A DNA stretch of 64,000 nucleotides, from contig NC_081810.1 of the NCBI RefSeq assembly GCF_030704535.1, positions 3,277,501-3,341,500 on the forward strand. The letters are read 5' to 3'. Positions 61,150 to 64,000 of the stretch are shown in pieces; within the stretch, counting starts at the first letter, position 1; each line of letters starts with the position of its first letter. A program made the translations under genes and the position numbers. Origin of the DNA: Vitis vinifera. Taxonomy: Eukaryota > Streptophyta > Magnoliopsida > Vitales > Vitaceae. Under the pieces are notes generated by a model that was given only the letters and a program-made list of their open reading frames with translations, searched no databases and was not told the DNA's origin.

Positions 61150-62480
61150 ATTTAGTAGAATTTTGGTAGTTAAAAGATAATTATAAGAATAAATAAAAAT
61201 GTGAATTAGATCGATGAAAAGGTAATGCCAATTTTTATTAAAAAATATTTATAGTTTGATAAGTTTCCTAAATATTAAGTTTTAATTAAAAAAAATTTAA
61301 GGGTTAAAACCATCCAAATATGACTCAAAATCTATTTAAATATTAATGTTGATTTAGGAATGATATTTATGAGAAATAAGAAAAATTATTCAAATATATT
61401 TTTCTTAACCCTTTTGAAAAGGGTCTCCTTAACTTTCAAAATTAATACAAAAAGAATTCCCACCTGAGGACATTTGGAAAAAGGATTCAAGCTTCAAAAT
61501 TTTCAAAATTCAAAAGCCAAGTTCAAATATAACTTCGAGTGTACACAGCTTTGGTGAGGGTTAGCCAAGTCTAAGTCCAATCAACCCTAACCCAACTCAA
61601 AATCTAACCATAAGTCCAAGTCGTGATTCACTAAGGTCAAGTCGAATGGAGGAAGACTCAAATTAAGTTTCTTATCAAAAGAGTCAAAGGATTAGTGGAG
61701 CTTATACCTCATTCTTGAAATTAATCAACTTTCAATTTGGCCCCTAGTTTTCCTTCAAGAAAGTGTGTACAAATTGTTGTATTGAGTATTTTTCTTAAAG
61801 AAAAACTGGTGACCAAATTGAAATTTAACTAATTTCACGAATGAAGTATAATCTCTAATTAATCCTTTGATTCTTCTTATAAGAAATTTGACTTAGGTCT
61901 TGACTCAACTTAGATTTTAGTATGTCTCGACTTGGGCTTGGACTCTGGAGTGTCTTAGGTTAACCTTGAACTTTTGTGTCAAGTTTGAACTTTGGTTTGT
62001 CTTTAACTTGATCTTAAAATTTGACATGTCTCTGGATCTCAAATTGAAGACACCTCGAATTTGATCTTCTTTAGTCTTTAAATCTTCAGAGGCTTTAAAG
62101 AACTCTTTAAATCCTTAAGAGAAACTTTCAAGTTTTCTCAATTCTAAAAATATCTTCACTTCTCACTCCTCTTTGTATATTTTGAAAACTAAGGAGACTT
62201 CTCTATTTATAGGGCTTGAGGAATACATATTTGAATAATTTTTATTATTCCTTACAAATAAAGTTAACATTTAGAGAAATTTTGAGATATATTTGGATAG
62301 TTTTAACCTTTAAAATAATTTTTTAATTAAAAATTAATATCTAGGAAACTTGGCAAAGCATATTGGGTTACTTTTTAATCTATTTTTAATAAGAATGAAT
62401 ACTTACCTCTTCATCTATCAAATCATTTTTATTTATTTTGATAATTATATTTTAATCACCAAAATTCTTATTTCTTTATC
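61150..62480. repeat. Foldback element: 1.3-kb long inverted repeat
   Basis: The left arm (about 61150-61762) and right arm (about 61790-62480) are inverted copies around a loop of roughly 27 bp near 61776. Matching blocks, left against reverse-complemented right: AAGTTTCCTAAATATTAA / AAGTTTCCTAGATATTAA (61261, 62351); GGTTAAAACCATCCAAATAT / GGTTAAAACTATCCAAATAT; GTCTCCTTAACTTTCAAAAT / GTCTCCTTAGTTTTCAAAAT; CAAAGGATTA near the loop; and, outermost, GAATTTTGG..AATAAATAAAAATG. The arms differ by about 60 bp of indels and are most diverged in the middle. No coding frame is present. Confidence 0.8.
62203..62211 (-). promoter_or_regulatory. TATA box in the right arm of the foldback
   Basis: TATAAATAG on the minus strand, in the context CCCTATAAATAGAGAAG. 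It points towards the loop. The matching place in the left arm has CCCTTTTGAAAAGGG and no TATA box. Confidence 0.45.
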
Positions 62481-62608
62481 TAATTTGAAAACAACTCAGT
62501 TTCCTTTTATATATAAAATCAAACGTATGTCATAATTTCATTTGATAGAATTATTTTCAAAGTGCCAAAAGTTTATAATGATTTTTTATATGAGATTTTG
62601 AATTGATT

Positions 62609-62974
62609 GCCCAATAGCTTATTTGACAACTATTTTTTAGAACAATTTTCTATTCTTCATAACAAAAAAACAAGAGAACACGATTAATAACTGAAAACTG
62701 TATTTTGTTTTTTATTCTTAAGAATAAAAAACAAAGTGTTTTCAGATAATATCTTTTAGTTGTTTTCATTTGTTTTAGAGAATTATTATACAAACATATA
62801 GAATGGTTAAAAATAAAATACATAAAAATTATTTTAAAAACATATTTAAAATTATTAAAAACATTTTACATTTTTAAATAGATTTTTGTTTTATAAAACA
62901 TTATAAAATAATTTTCAAAAACTATTTTTAAAAAATTGTCTGTTTTCGAAAACAGTTACTAAATAAGACCTAAT
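62609..62974 (-). mobile_element. MITE, second member of the hAT-like family
   Basis: The left end AGCTTATTTGACAACTATTTT and the right end, in reverse complement GGTCTTATTTAGTAACTGTTTT, are imperfect inverted repeats like those at 16781-17190. The interior GAGAATTATTATACAAACATAT is the reverse complement of the interior of that copy, so this one lies in the opposite orientation. It ends at the start of a direct duplication. Confidence 0.6.
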
Positions 62975-63212
62975 CTTTCATTTCTTGTGTTATTAAAATG
63001 TCATCCTTAGATCACTTTACCACAGACTCGTGTGTTATTGTTATTAAATAAATAACCCAATTAAAATTAATCATAATGTTGAAAGGTGTAATAGGACCCA
63101 ATCTTTCATGTCTCGTGCTATTAAAGTCCCCATCCTTGGATTGCTTTACGGCACTTGTATGTTATTAAATAAATGGAAGATGGATAACCCAATTAAAATT
63201 AACTATAAGTTT
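62966..63212. repeat. Tandem direct duplication of about 115 bp
   Basis: The first copy, 62966-63078, and the second, 63096-63212, share AATCTTTCAT, TATTAAA, CATCCTT, GCTTTAC/ACTTTAC, TTATTAAATAAAT and AACCCAATTAAAATTAA. The second carries a small insertion (GGAAGATGG). The repeat abuts the MITE. Confidence 0.65.
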
Positions 63213-64000
63213 ATATATCTCAAAGATAGGTGAGCCGTCAATCTCTTGACACATTGAAAAGTCTTACATCTACATAAATATTCCATTCGAACCAGTCCTC
63301 CAAAGACTTTCCCTTGAAGAATTACTTTTCTCTGCAACATAGATGAAAAAAAAAAAAAGCAATCCCACCCCACCCCCCAGGGCCCCAGGGGCCCAGGGGC
63401 CCAGCCCAATTGTGGTAGGCGCCAATCACCATCATCCTCCCATAAAAGCATCAAAGAGAATATGAAAATTTAAATGTAATAACTTGTACAAATTTTCATT
63501 CATTTTCTTTCTATTTATTAATGTTAATAAATGAAATTAAAAATATAGCATGGTTTTGACGGCAGAGATTGAATTAAATTTAAAGAATACGAAACGTGGC
63601 AATGGATGTTTGGTGTAATCATTATCAGGATTTCAAGTACTAATGAGTACAACTGGAAAAGTGGAAAAGCAGAAAAGTGAGGCGACTAACAAAAGTCAAA
63701 AAAGTCAGCCTTCTTTTAAAGGTGACGATGGCCGTTCATGATTCCCCACTTATTAATTATTACCCTCTCTCTAATCTATGCGTTTAGTTTTTCATGATTT
63801 CCAAACCCTACTTGCCCCACCTCATCTTTATTACGAAAAAGTTATTTTGCCTCCATAATTTTAAAATATATATATAAAAAAAACCCCTCAATTTTATAAT
63901 TATTTTTTAAAATGATATTTTATTTTAAAATTAATTTATCATTTTGAAGTTAATAAAAGCATCTTATAATCAATATATTATAATTTTTTTATTATATAAT
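63213..64000. other. Intergenic, right end of window
   Basis: A GC-rich low-complexity run of GGGGCCCA units lies at 63371-63407. The rest is AT-rich with no gene recognised. Confidence 0.45.

Noticed and set aside
1..64000. CRISPR arrays, operons, ribosome binding sites, rRNA genes
   Set aside because: None are expected in a plant nuclear window, and none were seen; the tandem arrays lack unique spacers.

Overview
The window looks like nuclear DNA of a woody eudicot, most likely grapevine (Vitis). Reasons: very AT-rich intergenic DNA, intron-rich genes with GT..AG junctions that join in frame, a two-exon phenylalanine ammonia-lyase, and relics of plant LTR retrotransposons, a LINE, MITEs and a small LTR. 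The species is an inference from remembered protein similarity; no search was run.

Five protein genes can be supported. (1) 2083-2771 (+) is the last exon of a chromatin protein, probably MOM1-like; its upstream intron or flank holds an LTR piece and a dead LINE. (2) 3929-7145 (-) is a complete phenylalanine ammonia-lyase (717 codons, 2 exons) convergent with gene 1. (3) 31855-35889 (+) is a RING-H2 plus von Willebrand A protein of the WAV3 ubiquitin-ligase family (729 codons, 2 exons). (4) 40192-45434 (+) is a cysteine-rich receptor-like kinase, NCRK (635 codons, 9 coding exons, long 5' leader). (5) 50271-58198 (+) is an RNase PH-fold exosome subunit, RRP41-like/MTR3 (254 codons, 7 exons). 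For genes 2 to 5 all exon lengths add up to an open frame.

The gene pair at the left end and the three genes in the right half are separated by about 24 kb (7.5-31.8 kb) of repeat-dominated DNA: a degenerate repeat field (14.1-14.8 kb), a hAT-like MITE (16.8 kb), a hairpin array and minisatellite (17.6-18.6 kb) in an LTR-like segment reaching about 22.4 kb, a broken Ty1/copia gag-pol remnant (22.5-24.2 kb), an inverted-repeat element (25.1-25.7 kb) and a Tourist-like MITE (28.0 kb). The right end (58.2-64 kb) holds duplicated repeat pieces, a 1.3 kb foldback structure and a second hAT-like MITE.

The genes have unrelated roles (silencing, phenylpropanoid entry, ubiquitination, receptor signalling, RNA decay) and do not form a cluster. 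The most unusual structures are the foldback at about 61.15-62.48 kb, which carries a TATA box in one arm aimed at the loop, and the row of hairpins at 17.6-17.9 kb that repeat CCAACG in their loops while their stems differ.
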